Shown here: piece after piece, positions 24,863 to 33,487 of the stretch | How the letters are laid out: each line of letters begins with the position of its first letter | How positions within the stretch are numbered: the stretch's first letter is position 1 | Origin: JBFMGD01 sp040751775 | GTDB taxonomy: Bacteria > Bacillota > Dethiobacteria > DTU022 | Direction: 5' to 3' | NCBI GenBank assembly: GCA_040751775.1 | Contig: JBFMGD010000001.1 | Span: 139,529 to 203,528, forward strand | DNA: 64,000 nt | Translations under genes and position numbers: made by a program | The notes under the pieces: model-generated | Database searches by the model: none | What the model saw: the letters and a program-made list of their open reading frames with translations, nothing else | What the model was told of the DNA's origin: nothing

Positions 24863-25966
24863 TTGATCGTCAGGGGTCAGAAAAGTGAAATAAACAGATG
24901 CCTGGATATTGTGGAAAAAGCTTTGCCTGTTCGTTCAACTATACCAGTGACCAATAATATTTTGCTTGAAAGCACCGGTGATTCTCTTATTTTTACGACG
25001 ACTAACCTGGAATTAGAGATTAAAGTAAAAATATATTATGAAGGTGGGGAACAGGGTAAAATTCTTCTTCCACCTAAAGTGGTAGATATTGTCCGCCACC
25101 TCCCATCACCGGAAGTTGATATAAAGCTGAATTGGGAAACTTTCCGTATAGACCTGGAAAGTGGAGCGGCCAGATTTAACCTTTACGGCTCGGATCCAAC
25201 CGATTATCCGAAAGTGGATGAAATAAATCCTCGTGCAGGTGCATTATTAATTGAACCATCACATTTGAAGGAGCTTTTGAAGGAAGTAGTTTTCGCCGCT
25301 TCCACAGATGAGAGCAGGCCGGCCTTTAATGGAGTATTGTTTCAATTTAAGGAAAAAGGGGTTGAACTGACCGCATCTGATACTTATCGCCTAGTGGTTA
25401 AAGAAGTGAGCAGTGAGGATTGGTCACTTGAAGAACAGCGGTATCTGATTCCGGCCAAGTCACTGCGAGAATTATTAAAAATTTTAGATGAAAATAATGA
25501 ACAGATTTCGATATTTCCGCACCAAGATCAAGTGGTCTTCCATTTAGGAAAGGTTTACTTTGCCACGCGGGTTTTAAATGAAAAGTATCCGAATGTAAGC
25601 GGTGTTATTCCGGAACACTATCAGACCAGATTAATTGTAGAACGTAAAACTCTGGAGGAGACCGTCAGTCGTGCTGCATTATTGGCTGAAGGGATAAATC
25701 AGGTCGTTCAGTTCGCAGTTAGCGACAGCCATATAGACGTAAAGGTGTCTTCACAGCTTGGTAGAATGGAAGAGGCTATACCCGTTCGAAAGGAAGGCGA
25801 ATCAATCGATATCTACGTGAATTCCCGTTTTATTTTGGACATATTGAAAGTAGTCGAAGCTAAAGAGATTATCATTGATTTTCATGGTACTAATGGGCCG
25901 ATTATTTTCAGGTTGGTGGATGATCTGTGCTATCTTTACCTCGTTTTACCAATCAAAATGGGCTAG
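24863..25966 (+). CDS. dnaN: DNA polymerase III beta subunit (sliding clamp)
   Basis: Ring-shaped clamp that tethers DNA polymerase III and repair proteins. It has three clamp domains; recognisable segments are LPVRSTIPVTNNILLE, FAASTDESRPAFNGVLFQ and SDTYRLVVKE, with the C-terminal YLVLPIKMG. It is 367 aa. The start is TTG at 24863 after a strong GGAAGGGGG. It follows dnaA and precedes recF, the standard order; the small S4-domain gene yaaA often found before recF is absent. Confidence 0.97.
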   Translation: MIVRGQKSEINRCLDIVEKALPVRSTIPVTNNILLESTGDSLIFTTTNLELEIKVKIYYEGGEQGKILLPPKVVDIVRHLPSPEVDIKLNWETFRIDLESGAARFNLYGSDPTDYPKVDEINPRAGALLIEPSHLKELLKEVVFAASTDESRPAFNGVLFQFKEKGVELTASDTYRLVVKEVSSEDWSLEEQRYLIPAKSLRELLKILDENNEQISIFPHQDQVVFHLGKVYFATRVLNEKYPNVSGVIPEHYQTRLIVERKTLEETVSRAALLAEGINQVVQFAVSDSHIDVKVSSQLGRMEEAIPVRKEGESIDIYVNSRFILDILKVVEAKEIIIDFHGTNGPIIFRLVDDLCYLYLVLPIKMG

Positions 25967-25986
25967 CCGGTGAGTGAGGTTGCCGA

Positions 25987-27117
25987 TTGTATATTGAAAA
26001 AGTTTTCTTAAAGCATTTTCGTAATTATCAAGAAGTGGAAGTAAATTTGCATCCAGAAATAAATGTTTTCTTTGGTTCGAACGGTCAAGGAAAGACCAAT
26101 TTTCTTGAAGCAATTTATTTTCTTGCCGCTTCACGCTCTTTTCGTACGACTAATGATCAGGAACTAATAAACTGGGCTTCCAGTTATTTTTTCCTGACAG
26201 GTATTTTTGTTAAAGAGAATAGTTCGGTTTTTATTGAAATGGGTTATCAGTATCCGCGGCGAATAAAGATCAAATTGGATGGTCTTGAGATTAAGAGGCC
26301 GGCTTTTATTCATCAACTACCGGTCGTGGTTTTTAGTCCCGAGGATATTTTGTTAATTAAAGAAGGACCTTCCGGCAGAAGACGTTTTCTCAATCTGGAG
26401 GGTTCGCGTCTAAAACCACTCTACTACGATGCTTTTAAGGACTACTGTCGGGCTTTACAGCAGCGAAATCGCCTACTTAAAGAGAAGGGCCACGGCAAAA
26501 TCAATCTATCGCTGTTGGAACCATGGGATCATATTTTAGTAAAACTTGGTTCTTCGATTATTAGATTACGGTTGGCTATGCTCAGCGCTCTGGAACAACA
26601 TTTACAGCATTTTTTTGCAGCTCTCACTAATTCATCGGAATCACTTTCTTTACAATATGCCAGTGAGATTGACTATCAGGGTGACCAGGAGCGGGTTGAA
26701 AAAGATTTTGCACTTAAATTACAAGCAAAGTTACCGGTAGACTTAAAAAGAGGCTATACGTCAGTGGGTCCGCATCTTGATGATTTTAATGTGATTATTG
26801 ATGGTTACGATGCCAGGCGTTTTTCTTCCCAAGGGCAGCAAAGGACAGCAGTATTAGCAATTAAAATGGCCGAGGTGACTCTTTTTCAGCGGATTAGCGG
26901 GGAAAAACCAGTTATTCTATTAGATGATGTCTTTTCTGAATTTGATCGTCAGCGTCAGCGCCATTTATTTGAGTTTCTCTATCAGAGGGGCGGCCAGTCC
27001 TTTATTTCCACCGCTGTGCCGTTGGATCATTTCTGCGAAAGTCTGGCGGTAGAATATAAAAATTTTTCGGTTCATAAGGGGAATATTAGTAGTGAACAGC
27101 TTGGGTCAGATCATTGA
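25987..27117 (+). CDS. recF: DNA replication and repair protein RecF
   Basis: SMC-like ATPase that helps load RecA at gaps. Walker A GSNGQGKT is at residues 30-37, the signature region is SSQGQQRTAVLAIKMAE, and Walker B is PVILLDDVFSEFD. It is 376 aa, normal length. The start is TTG at 25987, 20 bp after dnaN. Its 3' end overlaps the next gene by 26 bp. Confidence 0.96.
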   Translation: MYIEKVFLKHFRNYQEVEVNLHPEINVFFGSNGQGKTNFLEAIYFLAASRSFRTTNDQELINWASSYFFLTGIFVKENSSVFIEMGYQYPRRIKIKLDGLEIKRPAFIHQLPVVVFSPEDILLIKEGPSGRRRFLNLEGSRLKPLYYDAFKDYCRALQQRNRLLKEKGHGKINLSLLEPWDHILVKLGSSIIRLRLAMLSALEQHLQHFFAALTNSSESLSLQYASEIDYQGDQERVEKDFALKLQAKLPVDLKRGYTSVGPHLDDFNVIIDGYDARRFSSQGQQRTAVLAIKMAEVTLFQRISGEKPVILLDDVFSEFDRQRQRHLFEFLYQRGGQSFISTAVPLDHFCESLAVEYKNFSVHKGNISSEQLGSDH

Positions 27118-27493
27118 ACATGTGTTGCGCCGAAATCAAATGTGGCTGCAATACCGGCAGAATTCCATCCTGGAGCGTTGGGAAGAGTTGGTTGGTAAGG
27201 AGCTTGCCGCCGTGAGTAACCCCCGTCAAATAAGGAAGGGAGTTCTGCAGGTTTCAGTCAAAAATTCAACATGGGCTTACCACTTGACTCTTCTTCAACC
27301 GCAGTTGATTGAGCGATTAAACCGTCACGCCGGATCGCTCGCGGTAAAAGAGATATTTTTTAGAATTGGTGATTTAAAGATACAGGATCGAGTTGACGAA
27401 GATACAGAGGATAACGAAAATCTGACGGATACCTTTTCTCCTGGCAGTTCGTTTTTAAAAGAAATCAGAGAGCTTAAAAATATAGTTTTGTAA
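27092..27493 (+). CDS. DUF721 (DciA-like) protein
   Basis: Protein of 133 aa with an N-terminal DUF721 domain (about residues 1-95): the WEELVGKELAAVSNPRQIRKGVLQVSV and WAYHLTLLQPQLIERLN segments resemble DciA, a loader of the replicative helicase in bacteria lacking DnaC/DnaI. The acidic C-terminal part is variable. It overlaps the recF 3' end and begins with GTG. Position next to recF and gyrB is common. Whether it loads helicase in this organism is unknown. Confidence 0.8.
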   Translation: MNSLGQIIEHVLRRNQMWLQYRQNSILERWEELVGKELAAVSNPRQIRKGVLQVSVKNSTWAYHLTLLQPQLIERLNRHAGSLAVKEIFFRIGDLKIQDRVDEDTEDNENLTDTFSPGSSFLKEIRELKNIVL

Positions 27494-27525
27494 ATGGCTA
27501 GATCTAAAATAAGGGAGGAGTTGTA

Positions 27526-27780
27526 ATGTTTTTACATATTGGCGGATCCCGGATTATCTTCCACAAAGACATTATTGGCATCTTTAATCTAAACTTAAGA
27601 AAAAATCCAGTTAACAAGCAATTTCTCGAAACAGCCCCGGATACTGGATTCTTAGAAGCCAGTGAATTTGAAAAAAATAAAACGTTTATTGTCACATCCG
27701 ATCAGGTTTATCTGTCGCCGATTGCTCCGATAACGCTGGCTCGCCGTAAAACGGCTCGTAGCTTGAAGGTGGGGATTTAA
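27526..27780 (+). CDS. remB: DUF370 extracellular matrix regulator RemB (YaaB)
   Basis: Small protein (84 aa) of the DUF370 family, related to the DNA-binding regulator RemA. The N-terminus MFLHIGGSRIIFHKDIIGIFNL and the SDQVYLSPIAPITLARR segment are diagnostic. A Shine-Dalgarno (GGGAGGAG) precedes the ATG. The recF-DUF721-remB-gyrB order matches many Firmicutes. Confidence 0.88.
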   Translation: MFLHIGGSRIIFHKDIIGIFNLNLRKNPVNKQFLETAPDTGFLEASEFEKNKTFIVTSDQVYLSPIAPITLARRKTARSLKVGI

Positions 27781-27857
27781 CTCCCCTGTTCGCAAAATAA
27801 TGTTATAATTAGTAACAGGTATAAATGGTTCAGTTTGAACGGCCATGGAGGTTGTAT

Positions 27858-29768
27858 ATGAAATCGAATAGTAAAAATCATGATTATAATGCGACTCATA
27901 TCCAGGTGCTGGAAGGTCTGGAAGCAGTACGCCGTCGCCCGGGTATGTATATCGGTTCAACCGGTAGCAGAGGGTTGCATCACCTGGTATTTGAAGTTGT
28001 GGACAACAGTATTGATGAGGTCATGGCTGGTCACTGCAGCAATATAAAAATAGCGATTAATCCGGATAACAGCGTCACGGTAATTGATGATGGACGAGGT
28101 ATTCCGGTGGAAAACCATCCTCAACAGCATCGGCCGGCTGTAGAAGTGGTCCTGACAACCCTTCATGCCGGCGGAAAGTTTAGCGGCGAAAGTTACAAGG
28201 TGGCCGGCGGCTTGCATGGGGTGGGGGTTTCTGTTGTGAACGCTCTTTCCGAGTGGCTTGAAGTAGAAGTATACAGGGACGGCCAAATTTATAATCAGCG
28301 CTATCAGAAAGGTGAAAAGGTAAACGATTTAAAACCGCGCGGCCCGGCCAAACGGACTGGAACCAAAATCACTTTTCGACCGGATCCGGAAATTTTTGAA
28401 CAGATTGAGTTTGATAAAGATATAATTGTGCAGCGTTTACGGGAACTGGCTTTTTTAAACAAGGGAACCAGGATTAGCTTCAAAGATCTGCGGGGCAATT
28501 ACGAAGAGCAATTTAAATATGATGGCGGCCTTGTCCAATATGTTTCTTATCTTAACGAGGGTAAAGAGGTTACTCCGAAAAAGCCGATCTATCTGGAGCG
28601 GGAAATGAACGGCCATACCGTAGAACTGGCCTTACAGTATCATACCGGGTATGCCGAAATAATTTATTCTTATGCAAACAATATTCATACGCAGGAAGGG
28701 GGTACGCATGAATACGGTCTGAAAGTATCCCTGACCCGCTTGATTAATGATTTTGCGCGCAAGACGGGCTTATTGAAAGATAACCAGGGCAACCTGACCG
28801 GCGAGGATATTCGGGAAGGGATGACCGCTGTTATCAGTGTAAAACTTTTGGAGCCGCAATTTGAGGGGCAAACCAAGACGAAGCTGGGCAACAGTGAGGT
28901 GCGCAGCATCGTGGATTCTGTTTGCTACGAGGGAATTGAGCGTTACCTGGAAGAAAACCCTGCCGTAGCGCGAAAAATAGTGGAAAAAGCAATTCGCGCT
29001 TCCCGAGCCCGGGAAGCGGCGCGTAAAGCGCGTGAACTAACCCGCCGTAAGAACGCCCTGGAGATAAGCAACCTGCCCGGCAAGTTGGCCGATTGCGCCA
29101 GCAAAGACCCCGGTGAAAGTGAACTTTTTCTGGTTGAGGGCGATTCCGCAGGCGGTTCCGCCAAGCAGGGCCGGGACCGCCGCATTCAGGCTATCCTGCC
29201 CCTACGCGGCAAGATTATCAATGTTGAAAAAGCCAGGTTGGACAAGATTCTGGCCAATGAGGAGATCCGGACCCTGATCACCGCCTTGGGCACAGGCATC
29301 GGTGAAGATTTTGCCATTGAAAAGACTCGCTATCAAAAAATTATAATTATGACTGATGCCGACGTCGACGGTTCCCACATCCGGGTGCTGTTACTCACTT
29401 TCTTTTATCGTTTTATGAAGGTTCTGATCGAGAGCGGTTTTGTATACATTGCCCAACCTCCCCTTTACAAAGCAAAAAAAGGAAAACAAGAACAGTATCT
29501 TTACCGGGAAGAGGATTTGGAGCAAACCATCGCCAAAATTGGGCGTGAAGGTTTGCAGGTGCAGCGTTACAAGGGGCTCGGCGAGATGAACCCGGATCAG
29601 CTTTGGGAGACCACTATGAACCCGGAAACGAGGGTCATAAAGCGGGTGGAGTTGATTGACGCTATCCAGGCCGATATGATTTTTAGTGTCTTGATGGGAG
29701 ACAAGGTCGAACCACGCCGCAAGTTCATAGAGGATAACGCCCGCCTGGTGAAAAACCTGGATATTTAG
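27858..29768 (+). CDS. gyrB: DNA gyrase subunit B
   Basis: ATPase subunit of gyrase. The GHKL ATPase domain shows EVVDNSIDEV, DDGRGIPV and GGLHGVGVSVVNALS. The TOPRIM domain has EGDSAGGSAKQGRDR and DADVDGSHI, and the C-terminus carries QRYKGLGEMNPDQLWETTM. About 636 aa from the chosen ATG at 27858, which has ATGGAGG 6 nt upstream; an upstream in-frame start lacks such a site. gyrA is not adjacent: 1.28 kb containing a CBS-ACT gene intervenes. Confidence 0.97.
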   Translation: MKSNSKNHDYNATHIQVLEGLEAVRRRPGMYIGSTGSRGLHHLVFEVVDNSIDEVMAGHCSNIKIAINPDNSVTVIDDGRGIPVENHPQQHRPAVEVVLTTLHAGGKFSGESYKVAGGLHGVGVSVVNALSEWLEVEVYRDGQIYNQRYQKGEKVNDLKPRGPAKRTGTKITFRPDPEIFEQIEFDKDIIVQRLRELAFLNKGTRISFKDLRGNYEEQFKYDGGLVQYVSYLNEGKEVTPKKPIYLEREMNGHTVELALQYHTGYAEIIYSYANNIHTQEGGTHEYGLKVSLTRLINDFARKTGLLKDNQGNLTGEDIREGMTAVISVKLLEPQFEGQTKTKLGNSEVRSIVDSVCYEGIERYLEENPAVARKIVEKAIRASRAREAARKARELTRRKNALEISNLPGKLADCASKDPGESELFLVEGDSAGGSAKQGRDRRIQAILPLRGKIINVEKARLDKILANEEIRTLITALGTGIGEDFAIEKTRYQKIIIMTDADVDGSHIRVLLLTFFYRFMKVLIESGFVYIAQPPLYKAKKGKQEQYLYREEDLEQTIAKIGREGLQVQRYKGLGEMNPDQLWETTMNPETRVIKRVELIDAIQADMIFSVLMGDKVEPRRKFIEDNARLVKNLDI

Positions 29769-30137
29769 AAATGACTTTACTATAAGCCGTTTTCCAGAGA
29801 CTGTCTATAAAATCAATAATTACATTAAAAGAGCAAATATTCTTTTTAAAAAAGACCATAAGACTACGAATATCAACAAATTATAACACAAGTTGACAAA
29901 CGCTCGCTAAAAGATGTTAAAATAACATATTTAAATAATCAGGTATTCATTTTGCGTTTACTCGAATCATACGCGGCCCTGCAGTCACCCTTTGTTAATG
30001 AGGATATTAGATTGTTGCTTGCGGCTGCGGTAAGGCGATAAAGAAAAATGTGCCGGCCCGGTTAGAGGAATTATTACTGAGTCGCAGAATGTTATATTAT
30101 TAATCTAAATATTCCGTTACCTGAGGAGAGGATATTG
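29769..30137 (+). promoter_or_regulatory. gyrB-CBS gene spacer with candidate promoter
   Basis: This 369-bp gap has an AT-rich first half. A candidate promoter has TTGACA at 29893-29898 and TAAAAT at 29918-29923, with a long 19-nt spacer. A 29-codon frame beginning with TTG at 29952 lacks a Shine-Dalgarno and is not called. Nothing else is recognisable. Confidence 0.45.
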
Positions 30138-30770
30138 ATGTTAGTAAGGGATTACATGACATTAAATCCGATTACGGTTAAGCCCGAGGATTCCGTGGGA
30201 GACGCTTTAAAACTATTAAAGGACCATTCCATCAGGAGACTGCCGGTCGTAACCAGGGACGGTATGGTCGGTATTGTCACGGAACAGGACCTGCTTAAAG
30301 CGTCCCCTTCCGCAGCCACCAGCCTTTCTGTTTGGGAAATCAACTACCTGTTTCCAAAGATCAAGATTAAAGATATTATGACCAAGGATATAATTACAGT
30401 ATCGCCTGATGCTGTTCTGGAAGAGGCTGCTCTAATAATGCGTGAGAACAACATCAGCTCTTTGCCGGTCATGATTGACGGCAAGTTGATGGGGATTATT
30501 ACAGAGAGTGATATCTTCAAGGCGCTGATCGACGTTTTTGGATTTAATGTTCCCAGTGTACGGTTGACGCTGTCAGTACAGGACGAAGTGGGTACGATAA
30601 AAAAGATATCGGAGACGGTAAGTTCCCTGGGGTTGAACATTATCAGCCTAATTGTACAGAGCTTGGATGGAGGCAGGGGTAATATCATTCTCCGCCTCTC
30701 TACCGATGACATTACCGGGGTAGTGGCAGCCTTCCGGAACAAAAACATTGAGGTTTCCCACATCAATTAG
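30138..30770 (+). CDS. CBS-pair and ACT domain protein (AcuB-like)
   Basis: Small cytosolic protein of about 210 aa with two CBS motifs (about residues 1-60 and 75-135, each with DYMT/DIMTKD, IRRLPVV or ISSLPVM, and GIVTEQDLL/GIITESDIF) followed by an ACT domain (about 142-205). This is the architecture of AcuB, linked to acetoin use in Bacillus; CBS pairs usually bind adenosyl nucleotides and ACT domains small metabolites. It has GAGGAGAGG before ATG at 30138 and its own terminator, so it is an independent unit between gyrB and gyrA. No acetoin genes are nearby, so function is unassigned. Confidence 0.85.
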   Translation: MLVRDYMTLNPITVKPEDSVGDALKLLKDHSIRRLPVVTRDGMVGIVTEQDLLKASPSAATSLSVWEINYLFPKIKIKDIMTKDIITVSPDAVLEEAALIMRENNISSLPVMIDGKLMGIITESDIFKALIDVFGFNVPSVRLTLSVQDEVGTIKKISETVSSLGLNIISLIVQSLDGGRGNIILRLSTDDITGVVAAFRNKNIEVSHIN

Positions 30771-30804
30771 CGACCCGCGGGTAGGTTTACTGGAGCCGCC
30801 GACG

Positions 30805-30834
30805 TAGCCGGAGCAACACCGGCTATCTTTTTTT
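30805..30834 (+). terminator. Terminator after the CBS-ACT gene
   Basis: Stem TAGCCGG/CCGGCTA with a 7-nt loop is followed by a run of seven T. It isolates the CBS-ACT gene from gyrA; about 215 bp of unassigned sequence follow before gyrA. Confidence 0.88.
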
Positions 30835-31049
30835 AAATGCTTTCAACCGGTCCCAGTCCGGTGTCATTTACATCTTTTACGCCGGCGCCGCGTGTGGTAA
30901 AATTAAATCGTTATTCTGTCCATCGGCTGCGCGGCGGGTTGAGGGTTATTCTTCAATAATTATGTAAACAATACATCTAAAAGCTATTTTCCATGGGAGC
31001 CGGTTTTTGCGGCCAGAGATCCTAAATATTAAGAAGAAGGGGACTCCCA

Positions 31050-33473
31050 ATGACCAATAAGCACAGGATTGTGCCCATCAATATTCATGAAGAAGTAAAG
31101 ACTTCTTTCCTCGATTATGCTATGAGTGTCATTGTCAGCCGGGCACTGCCGGATGTGCGGGATGGCTTAAAACCGGTACACCGCCGCATCCTGTACGCGA
31201 TGGCTGAAATGGGTTCAACCCCTGATAAACCGCACCGTAAATCAGCCCGTATTGTTGGAGAAGTTTTGGGTAAATTCCATCCGCACGGCGATGTGGCGCT
31301 GTATGATACCCTGGCCCGCATGGCCCAGGATTTCGCTACCCGCTATACGCTTGTAGACGGGCACGGTAACTTTGGTTCTTTGGACGGGGATTCTCCCGCG
31401 GCGATGCGTTATACGGAAGCACGTCTCTCTGCCATCGCCATGGAGTTGTTGACGGATCTGCAGAAAGAAACGGTTGACTTTCGGCCCAACTTTGACGAAA
31501 GTTTAAATGAACCGGTCGTACTCCCCTCTCGTTTTCCAAACCTGCTGGCCAACGGCTCTTCCGGAATCGCGGTCGGTATGGCTACAAATATTCCGCCCCA
31601 TAACCTCGGTGAGGTGATCGATGCTCTCGAGCAGCTGATTAAGCATCCCGATAGCTCGATCCATGAACTGCTGCGCTATATTCAGGGCCCCGATTTCCCG
31701 ACAGGCGGCATTATCGTCGGCCAGGAAGGGATTCGTTCGGCTTATCATACCGGTCGCGGTATTCTCAAACTGCGCGGCCGTGTGCAAATAGATATAAAAG
31801 AAAAGGGCCGTAGCCAGTTGATCATCACCGAGGTGCCGTATCAACAGAATAAAGCCAGACTGGTGGAAAAAATCGCTGATCTGGTTAAGGAGAGAAAAAT
31901 AGAGGGCATCGCTGAACTGCGGGATGAATCAGATCGGTCCGGTGTCCGTATAGTTTTAGAAATAAAACGTGATTTTGAACCGCAGGTGATCATCAACCAG
32001 CTTTACCAGTACACTCCGTTGCAGCAAACTTACGGGATTATCATGCTCGCCCTGGTTGACGGGCAGCCGCGGGTGTTGAATCTAAAAGAGATTTTAGTCC
32101 ATTACCTGGAACACCAGAAAGAAATTATTTTAAGGCGGACCCGCTTCGACCTGAGGCGGGCGGAAGAGAGATTGCATATCGTCGAGGGCTTGCGTATCGC
32201 TCTCTCTAGGCTGGATGAAGTAATCGCCTTAATCCGCCGTTCCCGCGATGCCCAGACCGCGCGGACAGGTCTGATGGAGCTGCTCTCTATAACCGAGAAA
32301 CAGGCTCAGGCCATTCTCGATATCCGCTTGCAGCGCCTGACCCAGATGGAAATATCAAAACTGGAAGAGGAACACCGCGAACTGCTGGAACGGATCAACT
32401 ATCTGCGCCGTGTTTTAAACGACGAAACCCTGGTTTTGAGTATTATCAGCGAAGAGCTAAAAGCAATCAAGGAGAAGCATGCCGATGAGAGGCGGACTCA
32501 GATTACCGCTGATGAAGGCGATATAGTGCTCACGGACCTAATATTTCAGGAAGATGTAGTAATCACCTTAACGGATCGCGGCTATATTAAGCGCCTGCCG
32601 TTAGACACCTACCGCAGCCAGCGGCGCGGCGGTCGCGGCATTGTCGGCATTCAGACCCGGGAAGATGATCGGGTTGAGCAGTGCCACGTCACCTCCACCC
32701 ACCACAAGATGCTCTGTTTCAGCAACATGGGAAAAGTTTACCTGCTTAAGATTTACGAGATACCCGAATCAGGTCGTCAGGCCAGAGGAACCGCACTGGT
32801 AAATCTGCTTCCCCTGGAGAAAAAAGAGTTTATTACGGCCACCCTGCCGATTACGGAGTTTACCCATGATTATTACCTGCTGATGATTACCGCGATGGGG
32901 CTAATTAAAAAGACTTCCCTGAAAGAATACAGCAACACCCGTAAAACCGGTCTTACTGCGATCAACCTGGCCGACGAAGACGAGTTAATCAGCGTCATGC
33001 TTACCGACGGCCGGCAGGAAGTGATTATCGGGACCGACGAAGGTTTGTTTGTCCGTTTCCCCGAGACAGATGTCCGGCCGATGGGCCGCGCAGCGCGAGG
33101 GGTAAAGGCGGTAACCCTTTCTCATAAAAGCAGGATTATCGGCACAGGCCTGATTGGTGAAGGCTTATCTGTCCTCATGGTTACCGCTCTCGGATACGGC
33201 AAGCGCGTTCCGGTGGACGAGTTTCGGGTCCAACGGCGCGGCGGTAAGGGCCTGATTGGGATCAAAGTGACCCAGGTTAGCGGACCGTTGACCGGCTTTA
33301 TCGTTACCCGGGAGCAGGACAAAGAATTTATTGTCATTACCGCCAAAGGAGTGGTCAACCGCCAAAATGTGGAGCAGGTATCCCAGCAGAGCCGTTACGC
33401 CCGCGGAGTAACTTTAATTCGCCTGGATGAAGCGGACCGGGTAGTTGACCTGATCGGTTTGGACTTTGATTAG
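31050..33473 (+). CDS. gyrA: DNA gyrase subunit A
   Basis: DNA-cleaving subunit of gyrase. The catalytic Tyr is in AAMRYTEARLS. The C-terminal beta-pinwheel begins with the GyrA box SQRRGGRG, and a second QRRGGKG lies near residue 729. It is 807 aa. In the quinolone-determining region HPHGDVALYD, residue 82 is Val where Ser or Thr is usual (E. coli Ser83). The Shine-Dalgarno is AAGAAGGGG. The next gene starts within 15 bp, so the two may be co-transcribed. Confidence 0.97.
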   Translation: MTNKHRIVPINIHEEVKTSFLDYAMSVIVSRALPDVRDGLKPVHRRILYAMAEMGSTPDKPHRKSARIVGEVLGKFHPHGDVALYDTLARMAQDFATRYTLVDGHGNFGSLDGDSPAAMRYTEARLSAIAMELLTDLQKETVDFRPNFDESLNEPVVLPSRFPNLLANGSSGIAVGMATNIPPHNLGEVIDALEQLIKHPDSSIHELLRYIQGPDFPTGGIIVGQEGIRSAYHTGRGILKLRGRVQIDIKEKGRSQLIITEVPYQQNKARLVEKIADLVKERKIEGIAELRDESDRSGVRIVLEIKRDFEPQVIINQLYQYTPLQQTYGIIMLALVDGQPRVLNLKEILVHYLEHQKEIILRRTRFDLRRAEERLHIVEGLRIALSRLDEVIALIRRSRDAQTARTGLMELLSITEKQAQAILDIRLQRLTQMEISKLEEEHRELLERINYLRRVLNDETLVLSIISEELKAIKEKHADERRTQITADEGDIVLTDLIFQEDVVITLTDRGYIKRLPLDTYRSQRRGGRGIVGIQTREDDRVEQCHVTSTHHKMLCFSNMGKVYLLKIYEIPESGRQARGTALVNLLPLEKKEFITATLPITEFTHDYYLLMITAMGLIKKTSLKEYSNTRKTGLTAINLADEDELISVMLTDGRQEVIIGTDEGLFVRFPETDVRPMGRAARGVKAVTLSHKSRIIGTGLIGEGLSVLMVTALGYGKRVPVDEFRVQRRGGKGLIGIKVTQVSGPLTGFIVTREQDKEFIVITAKGVVNRQNVEQVSQQSRYARGVTLIRLDEADRVVDLIGLDFD

Positions 33474-33487
33474 ATCGGAGTATGATC

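Noticed and set aside
29952..30041. 29-codon frame starting with TTG between gyrB and the CBS gene
   Set aside because: The composition looks protein-like, but there is no Shine-Dalgarno and no family match by eye.
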